Assembly (NCBI GenBank): GCA_019009955.1
Contig: CM032231.1
Span: 105,103,501 to 105,167,500, forward strand
From: Riptortus pedestris
Taxonomy: Eukaryota > Arthropoda > Insecta > Hemiptera > Alydidae
Reading direction: 5' to 3'
Length of the DNA: 64,000 nt
Part shown: piece by piece, positions 35,019-47,270 of the stretch
How positions within the stretch are numbered: position 1 is the first letter of the stretch
Layout of the letters: every line of letters begins with the position of its first letter
Translations under genes and position numbers: made by a program
The notes under the pieces: generated by a model
What the model saw: the letters and a program-made list of their open reading frames with translations, nothing else
Database searches by the model: none
Told to the model about the DNA's origin: nothing

Positions 35019-35066
35019 TCAGCAGATTGCCCGAGGGATATCAGCTGTTGAGGGATACACGATGTT
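35019..35066 (-). mobile_element. Helitron-like/DINE-like repeat, terminal fragment
   Basis: Only the 3' terminal region is left: 'cagcagattgcccgagggat' then 'atcagctgttgaggg', i.e. the family palindrome in mutated form, minus orientation. Confidence 0.5.
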
Positions 35067-35137
35067 TCAAAATATCTTACACAATAATATTAATAATACT
35101 TAAAAATCACAAATCTGAGGCTCCTTTAAATTTATAA

Positions 35138-35167
35138 ACACACACACATACACACACACACGCACGC

Positions 35168-35213
<46 letters not shown>

Positions 35214-35214
35214 A
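35138..35214. repeat. (CA)n microsatellite
   Basis: An interrupted CA run of about 77 bp with occasional CG and TA substitutions. Confidence 0.95.
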
Positions 35215-35566
35215 CCTATATTATATGGATTTGAGCATTTCATATTAACTTAAAGGTCAACTTAAAAAATAATGGTTAATATTAGACCATGAATTATATG
35301 TTGTTGGCATTCGGCATTCTGGATGTTTTGGTGCCCAAAATGTTGTAAATTCTATAAAAAACTGTAGGATGCCTTATTGAAATATATTTTAACTAGTTGT
35401 TGATTTGACACTTTTACGCGATATTTAGTAAGGTTACAATTAATTTTACTATAGTTCGAATCGAGTAAATAATTAGACATATTTATTTTTATCTGATGGC
35501 GAGGGTGATGAATCAGGTTAATTAGGAAAACTTTTTTGTGGCTCCTCACAATTTATTTCTTAAAAA

Positions 35567-35617
35567 CGCTTAGTGCTTTCGGGAAATTAATTCCCATCCC
35601 CAGAGCTACAAACAATA
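35567..35617 (-). ncRNA. Hammerhead-ribozyme-like motif, probably inactive
   Basis: On minus: AGCU, CUGGGGA (the conserved A of CUGANGA is G), stem II (GGGAA...UUCCC), GAAA, stem III (AG-CA-CU), cleavage base A, AGCG. Stem I (AGCU with AGCG) pairs over three bases. The core change should impair cleavage. Confidence 0.55.
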
Positions 35618-35684
35618 AAACACTATAATTAAGGAGTCTAAAAATTAGTTATTAAATTTTTTTTACATAATTGGTCATGTTTGT

Positions 35685-35725
35685 AGCTCTGAGGATGGGA
35701 TTTTACTTCCCGAAAGCGCTAAGCG
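35685..35725 (+). ncRNA. Minimal hammerhead-ribozyme-like motif
   Basis: AGCU, core CUGAGGA (35689-35695), stem II (GGGA-UUUUACU-UCCC), GAAA, stem III (AG-CG-CU), cleavage base A, AGCG. All core positions are kept. It is the inverted partner of the motif at 35567-35617. Confidence 0.65.
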
Positions 35726-35819
35726 TTTTTAAGAAATAAATTGTGAGGAGCCACAAAAGATAAAAAATGTTTCTGATTAACCTAAACAATTAGACTTTAA
35801 TTATAAGTCTAATTATGCT

Positions 35820-35960
35820 ATTTAATAAGGACACTTTCTGCTACTAAGGCTAATTATCTACAGGTTACCACACTTTTCTAGATCCGTTGGGAAGGATTTT
35901 TTTTAATGAGTTCGTCACTAAATCAATACAAATTGCCCTGGAGAAAATCTAACTTACTGA
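35820..35960 (-). mobile_element. tRNA-derived SINE, diverged body fragment
   Basis: On plus, 'ctactaaggctaattatcta', 'aggttaccacacttttctag' and 'gagttcgtcactaaat' are the minus-strand SINE body. The 'gggacgg' part is deleted and the tRNA-like head is lost after about 35950. Confidence 0.7.
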
Positions 35961-36026
35961 AATAATTTGACAGTGATTTGTAGATTACTTACTTTTTAAG
36001 TTCTATCACGTCTTTTGCATTGTCAA

Positions 36027-36112
36027 TGGCTCAGGCAAGCCATAAGAGTAAAGGTCCCAAAGCCTGTATTTGATCGTAGGCTCGATTCCCAAATGCATAG
36101 CTATTTTATAAC
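36027..36112 (+). mobile_element. tRNA-like SINE head fragment
   Basis: The sequence 'ggctcaggcaagccataaga' followed by 'gtaggctcgattcccaaatg' resembles the A-box and B-box part of the SINE family on plus. No body follows. It could also be a decayed tRNA pseudogene. Confidence 0.45.
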
Positions 36113-37057
36113 AATAAAACTCAAACTAAGCTATAATAGCATAAAGTTTAAAGTTGAGCTTAATGAGGAGCATTTAAAACATATCACTTTGTCAAAAAAA
36201 CAAAAACATCAATACATAATAAACCACCAGCTAAATTGAAATATTTGCTTGTATTACTTAAATTATAAAATAACTCTTTCGTCAACAAAACAAAGGCATT
36301 GCAAACTAATTGCGATTCGGAAGCATTTTCTTTTGGGGGGGGGGAGTACAAGATGATGCACTACTTTTCTAGAGGTGTATGGTTTGAAGCTGAGGATCAG
36401 CTGTTTACCGATTTACTGAACAATACATTTTTTATCAATTTGTCAATTTTGGGTTAGACTATGGGTTTAACAAGTAGCTACCCTATTTAAGAAATAGTAT
36501 CCTTGATCAGCGAAACTACAGAAATACAGCTCGTAATGTAAATCTGTCACCTAAGCCGAATGTGGAAGTAATGTGTGCACATCACGGGCTTGAGGAAAAT
36601 AGTATCTTTTTATTTGATTATAGAATATTCCATATATGAAAAGAAAATAGTACACTCTTTGGCACATGAATGGTTTTCTTTTACAAGTAAAAGAAAGAGT
36701 TCTACAATTCATGACTTGTGTTGGCTTTATATATATATATATATAAGAAACCCGATAATCATGTGACAGTATATAAATGAGAAAAAGAAAATTTTGAATT
36801 TCATTTCTTCTGCTGGTTAATTAACATCCAATTCTTTAATATTTATATGAAGAGAATAAATCGTGCAAAACGTTTCTCTAAAAAAGTCTTTGGTGATCAT
36901 ATGACATCCAGGGTTATGAACAGATGATTGCTTTAAGGGATATCTCGAGTAATGTGGAAATATATAAATACGTAGGGCGAGGATATTTTTTTCCGCAGGT
37001 TCAGCCGAGTTTCGTACAAATCGTAGTAATAGTTTTGAAAAATAAATTTTTACTCTC
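36113..37057. other. AT-rich stretch, nothing recognised
   Basis: There is a G run near 36340 and a short TA run at 36727-36745. No gene or repeat copy is supported. Confidence 0.4.
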
Positions 37058-37469
37058 ACATTATACAACTATTGCTAATCGGGGCGGGTTATCTTCTGGT
37101 TACCGCCCTTTTCTAACCAGGGTGGGACTAAGGATTTTATTCAATAAATTCGTAACTAAATAAATACCTATTAAAGCTTAGGTTTGCCATGTGAGTTAAT
37201 GATCTTTATCTTATATGGTAAACCAAGAGTATCGAATTCCAATTCAGCCTGGGGAACAAGAATTTAGATAGTGATGCAGTCATTAAATAAAATCGTTAAT
37301 CTCAGAAGAGGTTGGCAACCCGACGATCACCCCGTCCAAATTAGCCTCATTTGCACAAAGTGGACGTCAATAAATAACAGAAAATTCCTATTGCCCAAGC
37401 GGGAACCGAGCTCACGACTCCATGTTTACCAATTAAGTTAAAGACTCGTATAGCTACCCTGAGTCCCAG
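37058..37469 (-). mobile_element. tRNA-derived SINE (outer), split by a second SINE
   Basis: The 3' body occupies 37058-37172 and the tRNA-like head 37381-37469, both on minus. Between them sits a complete plus-strand SINE. Joining the two parts gives one ordinary family member, with the junction in the 'ctaaataaattcctattgcc' region. Confidence 0.85.
37173..37380 (+). mobile_element. tRNA-derived SINE inserted into another SINE
   Basis: A full-length plus-strand copy: head 'aggtttgccatgtgagttaa', decayed B box 'gagtatcgaattccaattc', body, and 3' end 'gtggacgtcaataaataac'. It is flanked by near-identical target copies, 'aaatacctatt' at 37162-37172 and 'aaattcctatt' at 37382-37392. The inner copy is itself diverged, so both insertions are old. 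Confidence 0.85.
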
Positions 37470-38779
37470 CACCTTTAGTTAATTTTTAAAATTTCATTCT
37501 TAAAAGGGCCGAAATTGCAATATATTTTATTTTATTTATGCCTCACATTTAAGGTGATTGAAATGAAGTAAGTGAGGTTGAATTTCTAATTATGATAATC
37601 TTCTTACTCGGTTGTAAAAGTGGGTACTTTATTTATAGATTTTCGAAAAAGTCCCTGAAATATCTAAAGTTTTCTGTTATCAGTATTTTGCTTATTAGAA
37701 TATAATGAATGTTTTACCTTATTAAATCTTCTTAAGAAGACATTCATCGCAGACCTACTTTATTATAATTTTATATTTTTGTTAAATTCTCATGTTTTAG
37801 TCGAGTTAGTATGTGTATTATATATTGGTTACTGTCAGTAAGTAGCTCAGGCCATATCGTGGGGTATGTCCAGGACTTTTCGTTGAATGCAGTTTGTTAG
37901 TATGAGATTTATTGATGATTGAATTAAAAAAGAAAGGGTTATACATGATCATTTAATAAAATATGAGTTTAGTATTACAATGTGATTTTTTTTTTAATTT
38001 TCAAATTAATTTCAGAAAATTATGCTTAAATAAATTAGTCTTTCAATATGTTGCAAGGTTGGAATTAAATTCACACAAGAGGCATTGGGCTTTGATCTCA
38101 TGATAAAAAGCGCTTTGAGAGCGATTTGTAAATTACACTTCTTTATAAATGCCATTTATCCTTGAAGGTAAATTTTAATACGGATGAATAATTCATCGGA
38201 TTTATATATAATTCAAGGAAAGGAGTAAAAGAGGGATATAATACTAGAGGTAGGGAGGATGATCCCGCAGGAAGAAGAGAGAGAGAGGGTGGGATAGAAC
38301 CTTATCCCATCAGAGGACTATATAGAACGATCAATGTGTGTTTCCCCCACCAGGGAGTTTTTCAGGTCCCGCCCACCAGCGTGTGTGAGGCCCCACCCAT
38401 AGCCACACCCCTCCCTCTCTGGCCTGGCTACACATACATACTGTATGATCTACCCATACACTCATACACTCCCCTCCCATACCTCGCTGCAAACTTATAC
38501 CTTACTGCCAACTCAAACCTCACTGCTACCTTGATCCAAAAACCAAGACACGTGGACTACCACCCCCAGCTCCCCTTTTATTATTTTCCTTTTAAAGGAA
38601 GATATGCATATCGGTATTGATTATTCAAATTAACGGTAAGGGATTATTCGAAAGGAATATGGAAAGATGCCAAGATGAAAAAATTATGATAATAAAATTA
38701 CTTCTCTTTCAGGACGCTATTAATTTTGACAAGTGATTTCATATTGTAATAGAAATACAAAACAGTTCTCAAAAATATT
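37470..38779. other. No recognised gene; GA-rich and CT-rich patches
   Basis: Bases about 38220-38290 are purine-rich ('agaagagagagagagggtgg') and 38340-38600 are C-rich, with a 94-codon frame of low complexity. No domain is recognised. Confidence 0.4.
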
Positions 38780-39533
38780 AGTAATAATAATAAAGTATGT
38801 CTATTTTGAAATTTGAAATCATTTACATGTTAAATATACAATTAAGTTATCATAATGATATATTTCCTTATACTATATATAACATACATAAACATGGACT
38901 CATAAGTCCGTCTGTTGAGTTCGGCCATTATTTACTAAATTATTAATCAGCATGATTGATTATTGCTAATATATATATATAAACATAACATTAACATAAT
39001 ATTACAATATTCTAAATAAAACAAATAATCTTTTATAAGAATTATATCTTCAAAAAACAAAAAAAAATAAACTAATTATTAATATTTATTTACTCATAAA
39101 AAGAAAAAAAAGAAATAATAAATAGAAAAATGTATCCATTATACTCAGCTACTAGTAACTTTCTATATCTCTGTGCAACACATAGATATTTATAAAGGGC
39201 CTGCCAATCTTTGCCATTCAAAAACAAAATAAATTCATTTTGGCTAAATTTTGATGAGCCAAGGAACTGTTTTCTAAATTCACTAAGCACTGGGCATACT
39301 GCTATAAAATGATATGTATTTTCTAATTCGTTCATATTACATAAGGAGCATATCCATAGGCCTTCAGTTCTACATACTGAATAATTCAGATTTAACATTT
39401 CCCCCCTTGCTTTCATTATAAGGCTTGTGAAATGTAAACTATTATTGCTGTTCAAATAACTATTACTACCTAAAATTACATCGAGATTCTTGTAATTAGA
39501 GTGAAACCTAGAATGATTTGCCTTTCCCAACAT
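38780..39533 (-). mobile_element. LINE family L1, 5'-truncated copy 1
   Basis: Name L1 is local to this report. It contains the C-terminal ORF remnant (39090-39533) and a 3' untranslated region down to 38780, which ends in (ATT)n ('catactttattattattac' on minus). The untranslated region contains 'ctcaacagacggacttat', shared with the copy at 58.26 kb. Only the 3' end of the element is present. Confidence 0.85.
39090..39533 (-). pseudogene. LINE reverse transcriptase C-terminal tail with CCHC knuckle
   Basis: A 147-codon frame. Residues 40-133 are conserved with the 58.26 kb copy: 'MKARGEMLNLNYSV', then C62-x2-C65-x9-H75-x4-C80 inside 'WICSLCNMNELENTYHF', then 'FRKQF', 'NEFILFLNGK' and 'RYRKLLVAEYN'. 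A C-C-H-C knuckle after the reverse transcriptase is usual in I/Jockey/R1-group LINEs and probably binds nucleic acid. The upstream polymerase and endonuclease are missing, so the start Met is arbitrary. The last 15 residues are AT-driven and differ from the sister copy. Confidence 0.85.
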
Positions 39534-42069
39534 TCTTCAATAAATTCAATCAAAATCAAAATCAAGATATTAGTGCATATACCTAATATTGAATGATATA
39601 ATATCCTCGCATTTAGATACATAGAAATATAAATGGATATAAAAAAAAAATAACATCACTTGAACGTTCAATTCATTTATTAAGAAGAGGCAATTCAATT
39701 AACTTTTAATCAAATATAACTGGGCTCTAAAACAATATAATACCTCAAGAAAATATAACTCAATTACTAATCTAATAACTAATATCAGAAACTAATGACT
39801 GATGGATGATCATTTTTAATCATTATTTTAATTAAAATGTCCCTATTACTACGAGACCATTTGTATAGTTAGTTGAAAATACCAAAAACACTTTTGATAC
39901 CGAACTAATATTATATTAAACTCTCAAGTTCATTAAACGTCAGTAACGGAAATACAAAACAAAAATGATACTTAATAATTAACTGTAGTTTTAAAAGACT
40001 AGCCATCATCCATGTCAATGAATGAACTCTGAACTGTTTATATATAGATCAATGGTAAAAAATAAAAATAAAAGTTGTTTTTACATTCTAAATCAATAAT
40101 AAAATTATTATAAAGTTATTAAAAATCAAAAAATCTTAATTTAGGTACATTTGTTTTTAACTTTAGTTCTATAAAGAAATTGTCAATGATGCAACTTTTT
40201 TTGAAGGAACCTGCTTGTCATTTCAGACAAGATATTGTAATAAAAAACATTGAATTACTTGAAGTGTATTATTTACCAAGTTTTAAGTTTCGACTTTTAA
40301 TTATTTTTTTGGGGAGAGCAACTTCAGTATGAGAATATTCTACTTTCAGTTCAAAAAATTAAAAAAAAAAAAATTGGACTTCAATGTATTATGAAGCTTA
40401 ATAATATATTATGCCGTCATTACCAGCTGATCGTTGAGTAATTGTGGCAAGCGTTTTCCATATGGTGGAACCATCGTTAATTCTGGCGACAGTTGTAAAG
40501 GTTGAGAGCACAGAGAATTACACCATTACAACGAAAGGGCTTATGGTCGACAATGGTTTTATACATACGTATATATATATATAGTCAGAGCCAACTCACT
40601 ATTTGATATGGTAAACCATCTAGATTATTTACGATTAATGGTATTCCTCAGTATGCAACTGAATTGTTAATTCAAGTATTAATGACCTTCTATTTTTCCT
40701 GCTACAGCGGACATATTTTCGCAACGGATTCAAAACATACTAATGAACTTTATACAAGTAAGTAGTGAACATTATAGAAGCAATGAGACCTCTAGCTTTG
40801 GTTTCATCAATGAAGGAAGTAGATATTTATTATCACGTTGAATGTTCATTGATGAACTTATTTCCAGTCTTTTCTGGCTCCGAAGTTCATTAACTTTTTT
40901 TTAAATTTGTAATTATAACTTTTATAAAGAATACAAGACTCTCTTCAAGGTCATTTAACAGGAAGAATGTCATCTAATTATAATAGACAGACTTAATTGG
41001 CAAAGCTCTTTATATTTTAGTTTTAATCTCACTTAAATACTTACTTAGCTGCTCTTACGCTACACTCCGAAATTAGTAGAAAAGATACGTGACTTCATTC
41101 ATTCATTTGAAGGCGAGTTGCTAATAAATTCATTAATATACCTTTACAAGAGTTTTTATATTTCTATACTCAATTCTTTAGTCGATTATAATGCTCCGGG
41201 GTTTTTTTTATGCCAAAATATTAACAAGTAAAAAAAAATTTATATTTAGCAACAAACATAATATTGATTCAATTGATTTACTTTCTTTATTCACGAGTTC
41301 CATCCATACTAGGCTTTGGATAAATATTGGATAATGAACTCCATCATTATGCTTAAATAAATCGTTTTTTAAATCGCTTAGACTTGGGTTGCAGGATTTC
41401 CATACGATAGTCGCTAAAATCAATTTTGATCAACCTTTTTAAAAAGTATTGATATCCACAATGTCTAAATTATTATCGAAGTATTAATAATTAAGGAAGA
41501 AAGAGTGAACGGAGTTTGATAAGAAATTCCACATTTTGTCAATTTTCTAGCTCCATTCTTTTTTTTTATCCTTTCTGTTAATTTTTATATCATTGATTAA
41601 AATTTGCTCTGTTTACGGGAGACATCCATTATCCTTGGTAACCTGTTTCCCACCCATTTTTGGTTAGTAACTCTCACTTGTAAACTTCACGTAATTCACA
41701 CATATGTACAGAAAATTACACCATTACCCTCTAGATTAACTAGAAGTGAATTATCAAAAACATATGCTTATTGAAGATTATTCAAACGGTTTTTATTTTC
41801 GTTATAAAACCTGTTAGCTTCTGTTTCTATGTTTCTCAGTGTAGATTAAACGACTTTAAACATCCGTGACTTCCTGGATTGCTCCACATAGCCTCCCCCA
41901 GACCTCCCTCATGTATAGATTCCTATTCCGGACGGCGTCACCATGTAGGCAACAACGCACTACATCCCGGTCTTGATATATGCCACACCACATATCACAA
42001 GCTGGACATAGTGCTCAGGTAGTTGTTGGCTGATAGTATTCTCTTTTATTATAATTCATGAACGATTCC
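39534..42069. other. Long AT-rich stretch, nothing recognised
   Basis: About 2.5 kb without a supported gene, RNA or repeat. Bases about 41880-42010 just before the tandem array are somewhat GC-richer, with no domain. Confidence 0.4.
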
Positions 42070-45000
42070 GTTTTATTTTATCGGCTATCAGAGCTGTCAC
42101 TACCGTTTGAATTTATCTGTTGCCAGAGTTCCCCTTCAACTATACCGTTATATTTTATCTGTTGCCAGAGTTGACGATACCGTTTTATTTTACCTTCTGC
42201 CGGAACTATTGATACCGTTTTATTTTACCTTCTGCCAGAGTTGACGATACCGTTTTATTTTATCTGTTGCAACATTCTCCATCTACTATACAGTTATATT
42301 TTATCTGCCCAGATTTGACGATACCGGTACATTTCACCTGCTGCCAGAATCGTTGATACCGTTTTATTTTACCTTCTGCCAGAATCGTTGGTACCGTTTT
42401 ATTTTACCTTCTGCCAGAATCGTTGATACCGTTTTATTTTACCTGCTGCCAGAATCGTTGATACCGTTTTATTTTACCTTCTGCCAGAATCGTTGGTACC
42501 GTTTTATTTTACCTTCTGCCAGAATCGTTGATACCGTTTTATTTTATCTGTTGCAACATTCTCCATCTACTATACAGTTATATTTTATCTGCCCAGATTT
42601 GACGATACCGTTACATTTTACCTGCTGCCAGAATCGTCGATACCGTTTTATTTTATCTGCTGCCAGAGTTGTCGATACAGGTTTATTTTATCTGTTGCCA
42701 GAGTTGTCGATACCGGTTTATTTTATCTGTTGCAAGAGTTGTCGATACCGGTTTATTTTATCTGCTGCCAGAGTTGTCGATACCGTTTTATTTTATCTGA
42801 TGCCAGAGATCTCATTATACTATACCGTTTTATTTTATCTGATGCCACAGTTGATGATACCGTTTTATTTTATCTACTGCCAGAGTTGTCGATACAGGTT
42901 TATTTTATTTGTTGCCAGTATTGTCGATACCCATTCATTTTATCTGCTGCCAGAGTTGACGATACGGGTTTATTTTTATCTTTTGCCAGAGTTGTCGATA
43001 CAGGTTTATTTTATTTGTTGCCAGAGTTGTCGATACCCATTCATTTTTACCTGTTGCCAGAATCGTCGATACCGTTTTTATTTTATCTTTTGCTAGAGTG
43101 TCGATACATGTTTATTTTATCCTTTGCCAGAGCTGTCGATACCCATTCATTTTATCTGCTGCCTGAGTTGACGATACGGGTTTATTTTATCTTTTGCCAG
43201 AGTTGACGATACAGGTTTATTTAATTTGTTGCCAGTGTTGTCGATACCCATTCATTTTATCTGCTGCCAGAGTTGACAATACGGGTTTATTTTATCTTTT
43301 GCCAGAATCGTTGATACCGTTTTATTTTACCTTCTGCCAGAGTTGACGATACCGTTTTATTTTACTTTCTGCCAGAATCGTTGATACCGTTACATTTTAC
43401 CTGCTGCCAGAATCGTCGATACCGTTTTATTTTATCTGCTGCCAGAGTTGTCGATACAGGTTTATTTTATCTGTTGCAACATTCTCCATCTACTATACAG
43501 TTATATTTTATCTGCCCAGATTTGACGATACCGTTACATTTTACCTGCTGCCAGAATCGTTGATACCGTTTTATTTTACCTTCTGCCAGAGTTGACGATA
43601 CCGTTTTATTTTATCTTTTGCCAGAGTTGTCGATACATGTTTATTTTATCCTTTGCCAGAGTTGTCGATACCCATTCATTTTATCTGCTGCCAGAGTTGT
43701 CGATACAGGTTTAATTTATTTGTTGCCAGTGTTGCCGATACCCATTCATTTTATCTGCTGCCAGAGTTGACGATACCGTTTTATTTTATCTTTTGCCAGA
43801 GTTGTCGATACATGTTTATTTTATCCTTTGCCAGAGTTGTCGATACCCATTCATTTTATCTGCTGCCTGAGTTGACGATACGGGTTTATTTTATCTTTTG
43901 CCAGAGTTGACGATACCTTTTCATTTTACTTGCTGCCTCAGTTTTCGATACCGTTTTATTTTATCTGTTGCCTCAGTTGTCGATACCGTTTTATTTTATC
44001 TGTTGCCAGAGTTTTGGATACAGTTTTATTTTATCTGCTGCCTCAGTTGTCGATACCGTTTTATTTTATCTGCTGCCTCAGTTGTCGATACCGTTTTATT
44101 TTATCTGTTGCCTCAGTTGTCGATACCGTTTTATTTTATCTGTTGCCAGTGTTGTCGATACCCATTCATTTTATCTGCTGCCAGAGTTGACAATACGGGT
44201 TTATTTTATCTTTTGCCAGAGTTGTCGATACAGGTTTATTTTATTTGTTGCCAGTGTGGTCGATACCCATTCATTTTATCTGCTGCCAGAGTTAACGATA
44301 CGGGTTTATTTTATCTTTTGCCAGAGTTGTCGATACAGGTTTATTTAATTTGTTGCCAGTGTTGTCGATACCCATTCATTTTATCTGCTGCCAGAGTTGA
44401 CAATACGGGTTATTTTATCTTTTGCCAGAGTTGTCGATACAGGTTTATTTTATTTGTTGCCAGTGTGGTCGATACCCATTCATTTTACCTTCTGCCAGAG
44501 TTGACGATACCGTTTTATTTTATCTTTTGCCAGAGTTGTCGATACATGTTTATTTTATCCTTTGCCAGAGTTGTCGATACCCATTCATTTTATCTGCTGC
44601 CTGAGTTGACGATACGGGTTTATTTAATCTTTTTCCAGAGTTGTCGATACTGGTTTGTTTTATCCTTTGGCAGAGTTGTCGATACCCCATTCATTTTTAT
44701 CTGCTGCCGGAGTTGACGATACGGGTTTATTTTATCTTTTGCCAGAGTTGTCGAAACATGTTTATTTTATTTGTTGCCAGAGTTGTCGATACCCATTCAT
44801 TTTACCTGTTGCCAGAATCGTCGATACACGTTTTATTTTATCTTTTTGCTAGAGTTGTCGATACCATTTTAATTTATCTGATGCCAGAGTTGTCTATACC
44901 GTTTTATTTTATCTGTTGCCGGAGTTGATGATACCGGTTTATTTTATCTGTTGCAAGAGTTGTCGATACCGGTTTATTTTATCTGCTGCCTCAGTTGTCG

Positions 45001-45622
45001 ATACCCATTCATTTTATCTGCTGCCTGAGTTGACGATACGGGTTTATTTTATCTTTTGCCAGAGTTGACGATACGGTTTTATTTTATCTGTTGCAGTATT
45101 GTCGATACCCATTCATTTTATCTGCTGCCAGAGTTGACGATACCGTTTTATTTTATCTTTTGCCAGAGTTGTCGATACATGTTTATTTTATCCTTTGCCA
45201 GAGTTGTCGATACCCATTCATTTTATCTGCTGCCTGAGTTGACGATACGGGTTTATTTTATCTTTTGCCAGAGTTGACGATACCTTTTCATTTTACTTGC
45301 TGCCTCAGTTTTCAATACCGTTTTATTTTATCTGTTGCCTCAGTTGTTGATACCGTTTTATTTTATCTGTTGCCTCAGTTGTCGATACCGTTTTATTTTA
45401 TCTGTTGCCTCAGTTGTCGATACCCATTCATTTTATCTGCTGCCTGAGTTGACGATACGGGTTTATTTTATCTTTTGCCAGAGTTGACGATACAGGTTAA
45501 TTTTATTTGTTGCCAGAGTTGTCGATACCCATTCATATTTTATCTGCTGCCAGAGTTGACGATACGGGTTTATTTTATCTGTTGCCAGATTTGTCGATAC
45601 AGTTTTATTTTATTTGTTGCCC
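42070..45622 (+). repeat. 35 bp minisatellite array, about 100 copies
   Basis: The unit begins TTGTCGATACCGTTTTATTT and continues TATCTGCTGCCAGAG (35 bp). Edges are degenerate ('cggctatcagagctgtcac' at the left, 'tttgttgcccccaaaaac' at the right). Monomer types can be told apart: A (CCCATTCATTTTATC), B (CGGGTTTATTTTATCTTTTG), C (CAGGTTTATTTTATTTGTTG), D (CATGTTTATTTTATCCTTTG) and E (CCGTTTTATTTTATC). Types recur in ordered blocks (see findings). The consensus contains no stop codon on plus in any frame, so false ORFs of up to 272 codons arise. I do not regard them as genes. Confidence 0.97.
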
Positions 45623-47208
45623 CCAAAAACATCTGATCTATAAAATGCTACAATAAGACTGATTTTTCTCTTTTCATTGGCACATGCTCGCTTGTAATTC
45701 GTGTTTAGGTGTTGAGCGTTCAGACTTTTATCATTCCCGTTTTTACTATCATTTCACAAGTTAAATGGATCTTTTGGCATTATATATCAGCTATTAATGA
45801 ACCTGATAATTTGAGCAGCTTACGACTGTTCCCCAATTTACATTATCCATAAGATATTCCACGGATTTCGTTAGTCTGGAATTCGTTCTGGTAACTCATA
45901 CTGCTATTGTTGGGGGAGAAATATGGCTCTAGTGATAAGATAAATATAGTGATAAAGGTGCTATAGAGTTGATGAGTATAAGCCCTAAATCTAGCAGCCG
46001 ACCTGTTTCCCAGCTGTGTGTGGCCTTCCGTGACTACACGATCTCTCTGTGTCATACCAACTCACTATCCAATCTCGTTCTATATACTATCTCCTTAAAT
46101 ATCAAATACCACACCTTAAATGTCATAATGTTTATAAAAAAATAAATAAGAATCTCTCGATTTTCATAAAAATAAATATATCACTTATGAGGTCAAAATA
46201 TAATTCACTTTTTAATACAATTTACTAGCGGCTAGCTAGTTTTTTATTTAGAAAAACTAGTTATTCGCTTTGATTACTTCACAAAACTACACGAAATGTC
46301 TTTAAATTATTGTAAATTGTAGTCTTTGGAAAAAGAGTATTAAAAAACCTATTATGAAACACGATATTCCACATTTTTATCAAATACTTTTCTTTTCTGT
46401 TCCTATTAGCCGACATTAAGTGAGTGCGTTTAGAAATTATTAGCTGTTCCACTATGTCAATAACAAGTACAATTATCGGCTATTAAGTACATTAGTGGAT
46501 GTTTCACAAAGTTGTTATTTTATGTATTTAATTTAAATAGTGGTAGACAGTGATACTATTTCCACCGTAGAACTCAATTTCAAAAAAAAAATATTAGGCA
46601 TTCATGCCAGTAGTAAATGTTTACAAAACTAATATGACAGATCTTGAAAATTAAAGTGTTACAAAATGTTGAGAGTATTGTCTTCGAGAATACGTTATTA
46701 CATATCCCAAATTGAAAATAGGGGCAATAGATTGTTGCCAGGCATCGAGAAAATTTAATACTTTCTTCAATGATATGATATACTCTTTATTTTTTCACTT
46801 TTAATATTTTAAATTAGTTCCCTAATTCATTTAATTAATGATATTTTTAATTTATTATATTATTTAATTGTAAATAATGTTTATATGTTGTTTTGTTTCA
46901 ATTTCTTTCTTTTTTTTTTCGTTTTTGTTTAGTTTGGTTGTAGTGTATTTTTTGTAAAGTACCTCCGTTGTTTTCAATTATGGTATTTTGTTATTCTTTC
47001 TTGACTTCTATTTTGGTTTTTTGTTGTTACATATTACTTTTTTCCCTTTTATTGGTTGTTCTTTGTTGTTCTATTTTTGTTGTACTTCTATTTTATTAGT
47101 CGTTTTTTATTTTTATCTTATGTTTATGATACTTTGTTATCCGCCACAGTCGCGAAGCTCCGAAAATTTATATAAATAAATAAGCAATGGTATTTATTCC
47201 TTCATTCA

Positions 47209-47209
<1 letters not shown>
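45623..47209. other. AT-rich stretch, nothing recognised
   Basis: No gene or repeat copy supported. 46900-47170 is T-rich with a low-complexity hydrophobic frame. Confidence 0.4.

Positions 47210-47266
<57 letters not shown>
47210..47266. repeat. (TC)n-(TA)n compound microsatellite
   Basis: About 24 bp of TC repeat run directly into about 32 bp of TA repeat. Confidence 0.95.

Positions 47267-47270
<4 letters not shown>

Larger units (their letters stand above)
35500..35780. repeat. Foldback of two inverted Penelope-type repeats
   Basis: Outer words 'gaatcaggttaatta' (about 35510) and 'ctgattaacctaaac' (about 35772), then 'gtggctcctcacaatttatt' and its reverse complement 'aataaattgtgaggagccac', then the hammerhead-like cores, are arranged in mirror order. 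The interior between the cores (about 35618-35684) is unique AT-rich DNA. Part of the arm recurs around 47.7 and 48.36 kb, where hairpin element copy 3 has inserted into it. Confidence 0.78.

Noticed and set aside
42353..45447. Several overlapping plus-strand ORFs of 60-272 codons in the tandem array
   Set aside because: They are produced by a stop-free 35 bp unit read in successive phases. They overlap each other in different frames and have no non-repeat start region or domain.
42070..45622. CRISPR array
   Set aside because: The 35 bp units are contiguous without unique spacers, and the genome is eukaryotic in character.
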